From contig JAQTLI010000023.1 of the NCBI GenBank assembly GCA_028714995.1, positions 1-13,473 on the forward strand: a DNA stretch of 13,473 nt. The letters run 5' to 3'. Positions 7,001-13,473 of the stretch are shown here, one piece after another. The translations under genes were made by a program, and so were the position numbers. How positions within the stretch are numbered: the stretch's first letter is position 1; the number at the start of each line of letters is the position of its first letter. Under the pieces are notes generated by a model. The model was given only the letters and a program-made list of their open reading frames with translations. It did no database searches and was not told the origin of the DNA. Source of the stretch: Methylobacter sp. Its GTDB lineage: Bacteria; Pseudomonadota; Gammaproteobacteria; Methylococcales; Methylomonadaceae.

Positions 7001-8062
7001 CTGACATTAAATCGAGAAGGTAGTTTTTGGATTGGCGATATTGGCAGTTCATTCGCAAAGGGAAAAGTTCAGATTCCGGATGACTTTACAGGTTCTGACA
7101 GAATCATCCTTGATATGGAGGTACTTGATATTTCCGCATTAAAGCATGTGAAGTCTCAGGGCGACGCGCGGGAGCCAGGGCTTTCGCCAGATCTCCTGCC
7201 TTTGTTCAATGTAATCAGTCATAAAACGCTGTGGCAGTCGGTTGATCTGGGGAGGTTGACATTGGAAACCGAGCGCATACCGGGCGGTATGGGTTTTAAA
7301 AATTTAGTGTTAACAGGAGCTGGACTGAAGCTTGCATTGACAGGCGGTGACTGGAAAGCCGGGGGTGGGCAATCTAAAACCCATACGGAAGGTCGTCTGG
7401 AGTTGGCTCGAACCGGTGAGTTTCTTAAGCAGTTGGGAATTACAAAAGACATGACTGAAACCAGTGCGGTTGTTGATTTTGCAGTTAACTGGGATGCGGC
7501 GCCGTACCAGTTTTCGTTAGCGGCATTGAAAGGTCGTGTGGAAGTTAATCTTAACAATGGACGTATTTTAAGCATAGAGCCTGGATTCGGCAGGGTGCTT
7601 GGTATGCTGGCGATGGCTCAGTGGATCAAACGGGCGCAGCTTGATTTTAGTGATGTGTATAAGGAAGGCTTGACCTTTGACAGCATTAAAGGGCATTTTG
7701 ATTTATTAAATGGAATAGCATCAACCCATGATTTAGTGGTTGATGCCATTCCTGCAAAAATCACCATCAATGGAGATACTGACCTCATTAACCAAACCGT
7801 TGATCACATTGTTGATGTGACGCCTAAAAGTGCAGATGCCGTACCTATTGCTGGTACAATTATGGGTAAAGTGGCCGCTTTAATTGGGCGGTCTTTGACG
7901 GGTAAAAACCAGGAAGGGTTTTTCTTCGGATCTCAGTATCTGGTGAAGGGTTCGTGGGGAAATGCGGAAATTATTCCAATGCATAAGAACGATGGAGTGC
8001 TGCAGAAAACCTGGAATAGCATTACCAGCTTTCCATGGCTGCAGCAACAAGAAGAACAATAA
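4091..8062 (+). CDS. yhdP: YhdP-like AsmA-family envelope lipid transport protein
   Basis: YhdP is a very large inner-membrane-anchored periplasmic protein of the AsmA-like group. With TamB and YdbH it is implicated in moving phospholipids between the inner and outer membranes. The 1323-residue product has one N-terminal membrane segment (about 12-31) and then a long, repetitive beta-rich periplasmic body, as expected for a lipid-carrying groove. The C-terminal part contains the conserved block from NNGRILSIEPGFGRVLGMLA through FDSIKGHF to PIAGTIMGKVAALIGRSLTG. The start is GTG at 4091; an in-frame TAA at 4079 excludes any earlier start, and no clear ribosome site is visible. Around residues 79-105 the protein carries an extra proline- and alanine-rich stretch encoded by a palindrome cluster (4337-4411), which probably explains part of its excess over E. 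coli YhdP (about 1266). Placement after rng is conserved. Confidence 0.92.
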   Translation: MIHHITRATRHLIFWSLIAAAFGLTGVRLLLSELEDYKSNLATSISGFIGSPVKIGRLGTNMRGFTPQLVLKDIDISTRAVPARPPSGATRANPLQADFSSVVADEKPAIQLNEIRLSINLLDMLISRDMLSSSRVTVIGAKLAIKRKQDGSIVILGLNVSEGQPQWLLRGGKYEVLQSEIIWQDEKNNSRPLLFDAVDLVIINDGEHHRINMLTKLPKKYGDTLRVSMDFEGNAFEPPTTQGTVYIEGENINLPELAAVDLPLNMNITSGMGNLKVWSNWQHSQLVSVDGVAQLQQMKLIRQDKSEFPVKQLKTRFHWNLNDTQWRLDVKDFELETTDTIDSSTLKGITKKWPSAVFSVSGQRTEDNVLHKIGLSVESVDLQEASAIAQFFAPLSKEQLNLLAQAALKGSLENFSLFADLDTKSVAVNGRFAKISVASLFEIPGIENLSGQIKGSDKQGVVRLETKDAQITSQGLFRAPLPVNSLKGVVAWQQTENNWTVSSQMVELDSLGFHSKSRLNINIPKTKDLVFMDLQSSFVGDNASQAIHYLPVGIMDDEVVAWLDHAVVSGRVTNGGLLVYGNLRDFPFTGGQGVFEAVFNADQVELAYDPQWPHITDMGAEVLFLQDSLKVNVHQGQSDKVIIKQAEVTIPALDDSKHVLIQGEAEGEIGQVLSFMQQTPLSSPVDSLLESIIPEGNTRVTLDLKIPLYENVPTKVDGTAQLKDAKLIVKSLDLAVNKIDGELKFNEQGVYSDTIHAAALGNPIQINIKSTDNQTIVNVAGRAGVSDLKSQFKMPWWDKFEGAADYQLKLRLPYDDGLPELIVESTLAGMALDLPGELAKTKDQQRPLTMGVSLADKLVMPVVLNYDDKLKAAVQLNTKQQKIYSGHILVGTGDVTQSQEAGLKLEINRDQLVLQDLVGFSLAHDMDNGASDRASPRLSSSIRTILGDISEIKIHSNYALWKNTPIGVFDLTLNREGSFWIGDIGSSFAKGKVQIPDDFTGSDRIILDMEVLDISALKHVKSQGDAREPGLSPDLLPLFNVISHKTLWQSVDLGRLTLETERIPGGMGFKNLVLTGAGLKLALTGGDWKAGGGQSKTHTEGRLELARTGEFLKQLGITKDMTETSAVVDFAVNWDAAPYQFSLAALKGRVEVNLNNGRILSIEPGFGRVLGMLAMAQWIKRAQLDFSDVYKEGLTFDSIKGHFDLLNGIASTHDLVVDAIPAKITINGDTDLINQTVDHIVDVTPKSADAVPIAGTIMGKVAALIGRSLTGKNQEGFFFGSQYLVKGSWGNAEIIPMHKNDGVLQKTWNSITSFPWLQQQEEQ
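4337..4411. repeat. Cluster of three palindromes inside the yhdP reading frame
   Basis: Three consecutive inverted repeats lie within 75 bases: GCCCG/CGGGC (4337-4341 and 4350-4354, loop 8); AATCCGC/GCGGATT (4367-4373 and 4379-4385, loop 5); and an 11-bp perfect pair, TTTCTCATCTG (4384-4394) with CAGATGAGAAA (4401-4411), loop 6. The last two overlap by two bases. The block translates in frame as yhdP residues 83-107 without a stop. By eye alignment with E. coli YhdP these residues have no counterpart, since the domain passes directly from the DI-x strand to the strand before LSINLLD. That pattern suggests a repeat element inserted in frame. Copies elsewhere in the genome cannot be checked here. 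Confidence 0.55.
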
Positions 8063-8066
8063 GGAG
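8061..8066 (+). promoter_or_regulatory. Ribosome binding site fixing the nitrilase start
   Basis: AAGGAG lies 7 bases before the ATG at 8074 and overlaps the yhdP stop codon (TAA, 8060-8062). It is the best Shine-Dalgarno in the window. It settles the start at 8074 rather than the upstream in-frame ATG at 8035, which lies inside yhdP, and it suggests co-transcription with yhdP. Confidence 0.85.
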
Positions 8067-8073
8067 AGATAAC

Positions 8074-8889
8074 ATGAATAGATGTGCGGCCATACAAATG
8101 GCATCAAGTCCTAATGTAAGCGCTAACTTGCTAGTAGCCGAAAAGCTTATAGCTGAAGCAGCCACGGCGGGATCAAAACTGGTAGCTTTACCGGAAAATT
8201 TTGCCCTGATGGGAGAGCATGAGCTAGACAAGATTAAAATAAGAGAGGTCGATGGTTCGGGACCGATTCAGGACTTTTTGGCCACAGTTGCTAAAAAATA
8301 TTCTGTCTGGGTGGTCGGTGGCACCATTCCAATAGTGGGCAACGATAGCAATAAAGTCCGGGCAGCTTGCCTTGTTTATAACGACAAAGGCGAGCGGGTT
8401 GCGCGTTACGATAAGATGCATCTGTTTGATGTCAATGTTCCGGGGACGAGTGAAGTTTATCGGGAATCAGATTCAATTGAAGCAGGCGCTGAACCGCTGG
8501 TTATTGACACGCCTTTTGGTAAGCTGGGTATTGCAGTTTGTTACGATCTGCGGTTTCCCGAGTTTTTTCGTAAAATGAGCATGATGGGCGTAGAAATAGT
8601 TGCGATTCCTTCTGCTTTCACCGCAGAAACAGGCGCCGTTCACTGGGAATTGCTGCTTCGTGCGCGCGCTGTAGAAAACCTGTGTTATGTGATTGCGCCA
8701 AATCAGGGCGGTTTTCATGTTAATGGCCGAAAAACTTTTGGGCATAGCATGATTGTCGATCCGTGGGGTGTGGTGCTGGATTGTTATAAGACCGGCGGAG
8801 GTTTTGTATCTGCCGAAATAAATCTTGATCGTCTGGAAAAAGTCCGGGGTGCATTTCCGGCTTTAAATCATCGTCGATTTTGTGAATAG
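8074..8889 (+). CDS. Nitrilase-superfamily amidase, Nit1-like
   Basis: This 271-residue protein belongs to the carbon-nitrogen hydrolase (nitrilase) superfamily, whose members hydrolyse amide or nitrile bonds with a Glu-Lys-Cys triad. The triad is complete: Glu41 in LPENF, Lys114 in YDKMHLFDV and Cys156 in GIAVCYDLRFPE. Further Nit-type signatures are AFTAETGAVHWELLLRARA (182-200), APNQGG (208-213), GHSMIVDPWG (223-232) and the terminal RR. These fit the Nit1 group, which includes deaminated glutathione amidase, a metabolite-repair enzyme. The exact substrate is an inference from family resemblance. The gene begins 11 bases after yhdP. A gene of this family also lies between yhdP and tldD in Pseudomonas, so the association is conserved, although no common pathway is known to me. 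Confidence 0.9.
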   Translation: MNRCAAIQMASSPNVSANLLVAEKLIAEAATAGSKLVALPENFALMGEHELDKIKIREVDGSGPIQDFLATVAKKYSVWVVGGTIPIVGNDSNKVRAACLVYNDKGERVARYDKMHLFDVNVPGTSEVYRESDSIEAGAEPLVIDTPFGKLGIAVCYDLRFPEFFRKMSMMGVEIVAIPSAFTAETGAVHWELLLRARAVENLCYVIAPNQGGFHVNGRKTFGHSMIVDPWGVVLDCYKTGGGFVSAEINLDRLEKVRGAFPALNHRRFCE

Positions 8890-8899
8890 AGTGATTAAT

Positions 8900-9505
8900 A
8901 TGCATGGTATGGCTAAAATTTTTAGTCTCGTTTTATTGCTTGTTACGTTCTTGGTTTCCTGTGGTACGGTGGAAGACGGTCGTTATCGGGATACTGAATT
9001 ATTGGAGCGTCCGCCCACTGTAGCGGTCGACAAGAAAGCCGGAGAATCGCTTCAAGTTGACGATAGTGTAATTCCAAGAAAAAAATATAAATCGGGCTTG
9101 GGTGATGATGTTTATATGCCCGTGTCGACGTCAGCGAAACTGAAAATAAAACAGCGTATCGATGATGCATGGTATACGCTGAATCTGGCATTAAAACAAA
9201 GTGAAATCAAGATCACCGATCATGAGCGTGATAAAGGTTTTTATTATGTCAGTTACAATCCGGGTACTTTTTTTGAACAAATGACCGGCTTTGTTGATAA
9301 AAAGCATAATGAGCAGAACGACGCAATATATCTGTTAACCGTAAAAGAAGATGGGGCTGAAACAGAAGTAACCGCGACTGTAGCGAATCCGTCTGAACAG
9401 AGCAGTGCGGGTAAAAATGGAGCGCATGGAGGCACTGAGGAAGGTGCGGAAGACTTGATGCAACAATTGTATAAAACCCTGCGTGATGATTTAAAAGAAG
9501 AATAA
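8900..9505 (+). CDS. BamC-like outer-membrane lipoprotein, short form
   Basis: The product begins with a lipoprotein signal: a short basic start, a hydrophobic stretch (about 7-19) and the lipobox Leu-Val-Ser-Cys, with Cys21 as the lipidated residue. The next residue is Gly, not Asp, which favours the outer membrane. After the Cys, RYRDTELLERPP (about 27-38) resembles the start of mature BamC (NlpB), which binds BamD. A linker is followed by one domain (about 76-201) that aligns by eye with the second helix-grip domain of E. coli BamC: K-x-R-IDDAWYTLNLAL, a strand with the GFYYVSY pattern, and a final helix. E. coli BamC (344 residues) has two such domains; this protein is about 200 residues and has one. 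ATG 8900 was chosen for its spacing to AGAG; GTG 8882 and 8891 and ATG 8909 are alternatives. It overlaps or nearly touches the amidase gene and probably shares its transcript. Confidence 0.75.
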   Translation: MHGMAKIFSLVLLLVTFLVSCGTVEDGRYRDTELLERPPTVAVDKKAGESLQVDDSVIPRKKYKSGLGDDVYMPVSTSAKLKIKQRIDDAWYTLNLALKQSEIKITDHERDKGFYYVSYNPGTFFEQMTGFVDKKHNEQNDAIYLLTVKEDGAETEVTATVANPSEQSSAGKNGAHGGTEEGAEDLMQQLYKTLRDDLKEE

Positions 9506-9517
9506 CAAAGGTAATAA

Positions 9518-9560
9518 ATTCAAGGAGTTTTTTACCTTGAATCTTTTAGCTTTTATTTTA
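9518..9560 (+). terminator. Hairpin with T-rich tail after the lipoprotein gene
   Basis: ATTCAAGG (9518-9525) pairs perfectly with CCTTGAAT (9535-9542) across a 9-base loop, 12 bases after the lipoprotein stop. The following bases are T-rich (CTTTTAGCTTTTATTTT). The stem is short and only moderately GC-rich, so it may be a leaky intrinsic terminator separating yhdP-amidase-lipoprotein from tldD-pmbA. Confidence 0.5.
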
Positions 9561-9604
9561 GGACGGCCCAAGGGCTACTCCCTGCACTTAAATTTAAAGA
9601 TGTG

Positions 9605-11044
9605 ATGGAAATATTAAACCTTGCAAGACAATCTATTCTGATGCCTGCCGGTATACAGGATGGCGATATTGAAAAGATTATGAGCCGGTTGCTCAGTTCA
9701 TCGGTTGATGCGGCGGACATCTATTTTCAGTCCAGCCATTTTGAATCCTGGGTAATGGAAGGCGGCATCATTAAAGAAGGCAGCCATAATATCGAGCAGG
9801 GTGCCGGAGTACGTGCGGTATCCGGCGAGAAAACCGGCTTTGCCTACAGTGACCGGATTGAGCTGCCGGTGCTGCTGGAGGCTGCTAATAATGTTAAAGC
9901 CATCGTCAGGCAGGGACAGGAGGCTCAAGTCGGACTGACCAAGGCGGCAAACTGGCCTCAGTATTATGCCCCGCTTAACCCATTAAAATCCTTGGCGGAT
10001 CAACAGAAAATTGATTTATTGCGCAGGGTTGACAGCGAAACCCGTAAACTGGATAGTCGGATTGAAGAAGTTATCGTCAGTCTGGTCGGCGTGCACGACA
10101 GTATTCTGGTGGCAAGCCAGGACGGCTCTCTGGTTGCCGATGTGCGGCCATTGGTGCGGATGAATGTTACGGTTATCGTAGTACAAAACGGACAGCGCGA
10201 ACAGGGGAGCATGGGTGGCGGCGGCCGTAGTGATTACAGCTATTTTATCGACCAGAATACAGCACTGGAATATGGCCGCGAAGCCGTCAGGCAGGCATTG
10301 GTTAATCTGGAAGCTGTGGATGCGCCAGCCGGCAATATGACGGTAGTGCTGGGGCCGGGCTGGCCGGGTATTCTGCTGCATGAGGCCATAGGCCATGGTC
10401 TGGAAGGCGATTTTAATCGCAAAGGCACATCGGCATTCAGCGGTCGCGTCGGCGAGCGGGTGGCATCCGATTTATGTACGGTAGTCGATGATGGCACCTT
10501 GCCGGGACGGCGCGGCTCGTTGAGTATTGATGATGAAGGCACGCCCACAGAAAAAACTGTATTGATCAAAAACGGCATCCTGAAAGGCTATATGCAGGAT
10601 AAGCTCAATGCCCGGTTGATGGGCGTTAAACCTACCGGCAATGGCCGCCGGGAATCCTACGCGCATTTACCAATGCCGCGCATGACCAACACCTATATGC
10701 TGCCAGGCCAGCATAATCCTGAAGAAATTATAAGGTCAGTAAAAAAGGGTCTGTATGCCAAAAACTTTGGCGGTGGACAGGTTGATATTACCTCCGGTAA
10801 GTTTGTATTTTCCGCCAGCGAGGCCTATTTGATCGAAAATGGCAAAATAACCCGTGCGGTTAAAGGCGCAACATTAATTGGCAACGGCCCCGATGTATTA
10901 ACCAGGGTTTCTATGGTCGGCACCGATCTGGAGCTAGATAGTGGTGTCGGCACTTGCGGCAAGGACGGGCAGAGTGTGCCGGTTGGCGTAGGGCAGCCTA
11001 CCTTGAAGATTGACGGGTTGACGGTTGGCGGAACCAGCGTTTAG
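9605..11044 (+). CDS. tldD: Metalloprotease subunit TldD
   Basis: TldD pairs with PmbA (TldE) to form a zinc protease in the cytoplasm that trims unfolded peptides. In E. coli it processes microcin B17 and degrades the antitoxin CcdA. The 479-residue product matches E. coli TldD over nearly its whole length. The zinc-binding HEAIGH motif is at His259-His264, with Glu260 catalytic, followed by GLEGDFNRKG. The third metal ligand, Cys451, lies in GTCGKDGQS. Other hallmarks are ADIYFQSS, GVRAVSGEKTGFAY, PTGNGRRESYAHLPMPRMTN and the C-terminal GVGQPTLKIDGLTVGGTS. GTG 9602 directly precedes ATG 9605, and either may be used; AAAGA at 9596-9600 is a weak ribosome site. pmbA follows after a palindrome. 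In E. coli tldD lies after yhdP while pmbA is elsewhere, so the joined pair is a compact form. Confidence 0.97.
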   Translation: MEILNLARQSILMPAGIQDGDIEKIMSRLLSSSVDAADIYFQSSHFESWVMEGGIIKEGSHNIEQGAGVRAVSGEKTGFAYSDRIELPVLLEAANNVKAIVRQGQEAQVGLTKAANWPQYYAPLNPLKSLADQQKIDLLRRVDSETRKLDSRIEEVIVSLVGVHDSILVASQDGSLVADVRPLVRMNVTVIVVQNGQREQGSMGGGGRSDYSYFIDQNTALEYGREAVRQALVNLEAVDAPAGNMTVVLGPGWPGILLHEAIGHGLEGDFNRKGTSAFSGRVGERVASDLCTVVDDGTLPGRRGSLSIDDEGTPTEKTVLIKNGILKGYMQDKLNARLMGVKPTGNGRRESYAHLPMPRMTNTYMLPGQHNPEEIIRSVKKGLYAKNFGGGQVDITSGKFVFSASEAYLIENGKITRAVKGATLIGNGPDVLTRVSMVGTDLELDSGVGTCGKDGQSVPVGVGQPTLKIDGLTVGGTSV

Positions 11045-11047
11045 CCA

Positions 11048-11080
11048 TGTAGGGTGCGCATCGCGTACCATTTTTCTACA
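11048..11080. repeat. Palindrome in the tldD-pmbA spacer (REP-like, possible terminator)
   Basis: GGTGCGC (11053-11059) faces GCGTACC (11063-11069) across a 3-base loop. All seven pairs form in RNA, one of them G-U. An outer TGTAG (11048-11052) can pair with CTACA (11076-11080). The run ATTTTT (11070-11075) directly after the inner stem makes the inner hairpin resemble a short intrinsic terminator when read toward pmbA. The form is typical of small interspersed palindromes in proteobacteria, but copy number cannot be judged from this window. Confidence 0.55.
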
Positions 11081-11097
11081 CAGAATTAGAGAAAACA

Positions 11098-12429
11098 GTG
11101 CAAAATCAGGAACAAATCAACCAGTTAAAAAATACCGTTCAGGATATATTGGACGAGGCAACAAAGCAGGGCGCCAGTGCGGCAGAAGCGGGCTTGAGCC
11201 AGGAAAATGGCTTATCCGTATCGGTTCGCCTGGGCGATGTCGAAACCATAGAACATCATTGCGGTCAGGGGCTGGGAGTAACAGTGTATTTTGGCCAGCG
11301 CAAAGGATCAGCCAGCACCACGGATTTGTCGCCAGTTTCAATCAAGGAAACGGTCAGTGCGGCATGCAGCATTGCCCGTTACACCAGTGAAGATGAGTGT
11401 TCAGGTCTGCCGGAACAAGAGCTGCTGGCCACCGAATTTCCTGATCTTGATCTCAATCATCCGTGGAATGTTGGTGTTGATGAGGCGATTGCTCTTGCCA
11501 TTGAATGTGAAGATGCAGCGCGTTTTTATCATGCGGAAATCAGCAATTCCGAAGGCGCTTCGATCAATACGCATCAGGGTATTCGCGTCATGGGCAATAC
11601 GCTGGGTTTTCTGCAGGGCTATGCCGCAACCCGTCATTCCTTGAGTTGTTCGGTATTGGCACAGCGTGGCGACAGCATGCAGCGCGATTACTGGTACACC
11701 GTGGCAAGAAATGCAGTCAATCTGGAATCGGCTGTCGAAGTAGGTAAAAAAGCGGCCGAGCGAACACTCCGCCGTTTGCAGGCTCGTAGCTTAAGCACGC
11801 GGCAGTGTCCGGTGCTGTATTGCGCGGAAGCGGCTTCCGGTTTGCTCAGTTCGTTTATCGGCGCAATCAGTGGTGGCAATTTATATCGTAAATCAACATT
11901 CCTGCTGGATGCATTGGATACTCAAGTCTTCCCTGAATTTGTCCACATCCACGAGCAGCCCTACTTGAAAGGAGCTTTGGGTAGTAGCGCGTATGACGGT
12001 GAAGGCGTTGCTACTCAAACGCGCGATATTGTCAGCGACGGAATTTTGCGCGGTTATGTGTTGAGCACTTATTCCGCCCGCAAGCTGGGGCTGCGCAGCA
12101 CGGGTAATGCCGGTGGCGTGCATAATTTAACGATAGATACCGGTATGCTTGATTTTCAAGGGATGTTAAAGGAACTGAATACTGGTTTGCTGGTTACCGA
12201 GTTGATGGGGCAGGGGGTCAATATGGTGACCGGCGATTATTCGCGTGGTGCGGCAGGATTCTGGGTGGAAAACGGTGAGATTCAGTATCCGGTCGAGGAA
12301 ATCACCATTGCCGGTAATCTGAAAGACATGCTTAAAAACGTCATTGCCGTGGGCAATGACGTCGATTATCGTGGCAATATCCGTACCGGCTCTATACTGG
12401 TTGAGCGGATGTCGATTGCCGGAGAATAA
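11098..12429 (+). CDS. pmbA: Metalloprotease subunit PmbA (TldE)
   Basis: PmbA is the non-catalytic partner of TldD in the heteromeric protease. The 443-residue product aligns along its length with E. coli PmbA (450): GLSVSVRLGDVETIEHH near the N-terminus, RKGSASTTDLSP, ARYTSEDEC, FLQGYAATRHSLSCSV, YRKSTFLLD, TYSARKLGLRSTGNAGGVHN, and GDYSRGAAGFWVENGEIQYP before a C-terminus of the usual form. It lacks the HExxxH motif, as expected. The start is GTG at 11098. An in-frame TAG at 11050, within the palindrome, excludes earlier starts, and no ATG fits the family N-terminus. AGAG a few bases upstream is a weak ribosome site. The 53-base gap from tldD holds the palindrome, which may lower the amount of PmbA relative to TldD. 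Confidence 0.96.
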   Translation: MQNQEQINQLKNTVQDILDEATKQGASAAEAGLSQENGLSVSVRLGDVETIEHHCGQGLGVTVYFGQRKGSASTTDLSPVSIKETVSAACSIARYTSEDECSGLPEQELLATEFPDLDLNHPWNVGVDEAIALAIECEDAARFYHAEISNSEGASINTHQGIRVMGNTLGFLQGYAATRHSLSCSVLAQRGDSMQRDYWYTVARNAVNLESAVEVGKKAAERTLRRLQARSLSTRQCPVLYCAEAASGLLSSFIGAISGGNLYRKSTFLLDALDTQVFPEFVHIHEQPYLKGALGSSAYDGEGVATQTRDIVSDGILRGYVLSTYSARKLGLRSTGNAGGVHNLTIDTGMLDFQGMLKELNTGLLVTELMGQGVNMVTGDYSRGAAGFWVENGEIQYPVEEITIAGNLKDMLKNVIAVGNDVDYRGNIRTGSILVERMSIAGE

Positions 12430-12439
12430 GTCATTGTAT

Positions 12440-12469
12440 TGAAAGGGCGATTGCCTGATCGCCCTTTCA
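12440..12469. terminator. Hairpin between convergent pmbA and pyrD, likely bidirectional terminator
   Basis: TGAAAGGGCGAT (12440-12451) is the exact reverse complement of ATCGCCCTTTCA (12458-12469), with a 6-base loop. This is a 12-bp perfect stem with a GC-rich core. It starts 11 bases after the pmbA stop and ends just before the pyrD stop on the other strand, so it can serve both genes. Neither side has a classical T tract beyond the TTTC within the stem; the call rests on stem strength and position between convergent genes. Confidence 0.7.
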
Positions 12470-12471
12470 GA

Positions 12472-13473
12472 TCATAAGCTTTTAACAATATCTTCTATCA
12501 ACTGCGGCCCGCGATAAATAAGGCCGCTGTATATCTGCACCAGACTCGCCCCAGCTTCTAATTTTTCCTGCGCATCAGCGGCGCTTAAAATCCCTCCTGC
12601 CGCGATAATCGGAATCTTGCCATTCAATTCAGTCGCCAATTCCCGCACGACAAAAGTGGACTTTTCCTTAACCGGTGCGCCACTTAAACCGCCGGTTTCA
12701 TGGGCAAGCGGATGGCCTGCAATCATGTCGCGGGCAATTGTGGTGTTGGTGGCAATCACGCCATCGATTTCAAATCCCAATAATAGCCTGGCGATATGGG
12801 TTATTTCTTCGACAGTCAGATCGGGCGCTATTTTCAGGGCTAAAGGCACGTATTTTCCGTGTTCCTGTTGCAGCTTAAGTTGCTCTTCTTTTAAGGCGGA
12901 AATAAGGCCTTTGATTTCATCTCCCTGCTGTAACTGACGCAGATTCTTGGTGTTCGGGGAAGAAATATTAATGGTGATGTAGCTGGCTGCGGTATAGGCC
13001 TTGCGCAAACCGATTAAATAATCGTCCGTCGCATTTTCAATTGGTGTATCGAAATTCTTGCCGATATTGATACCCAGAATGCCAGAATAGCGGCTTTGTT
13101 TTACTTGAGCCAGCAAGTGATCTATTCCCAGATTATTAAAACCCATGCGATTGATAATAGCCTGATGCTCAGGCAGTCTGAACAAGCGCGGCTTCGGATT
13201 GCCCGGTTGCGGGCGTGGCGTTACCGTGCCTATTTCCATAAAGCCAAAACCCAATGCGGCCAGCGCATCAATATAATCACCGTTTTTATCCAGACCGGCA
13301 GCAAGGCCAACCGGATTTTTAAAGCTTAACCCCATGACATTCACAGGCTTGTCCTGAACAGTGGGATAGAGTAGTTTTGATAAGCTGGAAAAATAGGCCG
13401 CATTTAGTAGTTTAAGCGTTACTTCATGAGCGGTTTCCGGATCTAGGGAAAATAACAGCGGACGTAGTAATGG
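12472..13473 (-). CDS. pyrD: Dihydroorotate dehydrogenase (quinone), class 2; first codons outside window
   Basis: PyrD oxidises dihydroorotate to orotate, the fourth step of pyrimidine synthesis. It uses FMN and passes electrons to membrane quinone. The minus-strand frame stays open from the internal Met at 13344 to the window edge, and the added part (PLLRPLLFSLDPETAHE...) matches the membrane-binding N-terminus of class 2 enzymes, so only about three residues are missing. Key features in order are GLAAGLDKNG, EIGTVTPRPQPGNPKPR, INRMGFNN, GINIGKN, the NISSPNT loop with the catalytic serine, LALKIAPDL, VIATNTT, GGLSG, AAGGI for FMN phosphate, and VQIYSGLIYRGP. It converges on pmbA with the hairpin at 12440-12469 between them. 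No functional partner of pyrD is visible in the window. Confidence 0.97.
   Translation of the reverse strand, partial: PLLRPLLFSLDPETAHEVTLKLLNAAYFSSLSKLLYPTVQDKPVNVMGLSFKNPVGLAAGLDKNGDYIDALAALGFGFMEIGTVTPRPQPGNPKPRLFRLPEHQAIINRMGFNNLGIDHLLAQVKQSRYSGILGINIGKNFDTPIENATDDYLIGLRKAYTAASYITINISSPNTKNLRQLQQGDEIKGLISALKEEQLKLQQEHGKYVPLALKIAPDLTVEEITHIARLLLGFEIDGVIATNTTIARDMIAGHPLAHETGGLSGAPVKEKSTFVVRELATELNGKIPIIAAGGILSAADAQEKLEAGASLVQIYSGLIYRGPQLIEDIVKSL

Noticed and set aside
8035..8073. Earlier in-frame ATG for the amidase, inside yhdP
   Set aside because: The strong AAGGAG at 8061-8066 and the family N-terminus both point to ATG 8074.
10000..10666. Overlapping minus-strand frames inside tldD
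   Set aside because: The sense strand encodes conserved TldD sequence including HEAIGH, and the antisense products are unrecognisable.
12472..13344. pyrD starting at the Met at 13344
   Set aside because: The frame stays open to 13473 and encodes the expected class 2 membrane-binding N-terminus.
1..13473. Search for a defence system, CRISPR array, prophage, transposase or biosynthetic cluster
   Set aside because: Every long frame is explained by a conserved housekeeping or envelope gene, and no direct-repeat array, integrase, transposase or RNA gene was seen.

Overview
The window is a housekeeping stretch of a gammaproteobacterial chromosome with moderate GC content. The main evidence is gene order. 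The block maf-rng-yhdP-nitrilase-(lipoprotein)-tldD-pmbA matches a layout known from Pseudomonas, and part of it (maf/yhdE-rng-yhdP-tldD) is also the order in E. coli. The proteins align easily by eye to E. coli homologues but are clearly not enteric. A non-enteric gammaproteobacterium is well supported. A methanotroph-like (Methylococcales) source is only a guess.

Layout, left to right. (1) Positions 1-1161 hold the pantothenate genes: the 3' part of panC, cut by the left edge, and a complete panD. A palindromic repeat covers the end of panC, and a possible promoter lies before panD. (2) Positions 1162-1439 contain no gene I can assign, only a strong hairpin. (3) Positions 1440-3932 are a tightly overlapping trio, rlmH-maf-rng. 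(4) An AT-rich spacer of 158 bases follows. (5) Positions 4091-9505 are yhdP, a nitrilase-family amidase and a small BamC-like lipoprotein, closely spaced. (6) A spacer with a terminator-like hairpin leads to tldD and pmbA, which are separated by another palindrome. (7) pyrD lies on the opposite strand, converging on pmbA across a 12-bp perfect hairpin. Its first few codons fall outside the right edge.

Functions: pantothenate (CoA) synthesis (PanC, PanD); ribosome and RNA maturation (RlmH, RNase G); nucleotide-pool cleaning (Maf); transport or maintenance of outer-envelope lipids (YhdP); outer-membrane assembly (BamC-like lipoprotein); metabolite repair (nitrilase-family amidase); peptide processing by the TldD/PmbA metalloprotease pair; and pyrimidine synthesis (PyrD).

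I see no mobile element with a transposase, no CRISPR array, no tRNA or rRNA gene and no defence system. The unusual part of the window is its palindromic DNA. Three different repeat-like structures sit at a gene end (panC), inside a reading frame (yhdP) and in an operon spacer (tldD-pmbA). The yhdP cluster appears to add about 27 residues to the protein without breaking the frame, and is the observation most worth following up.
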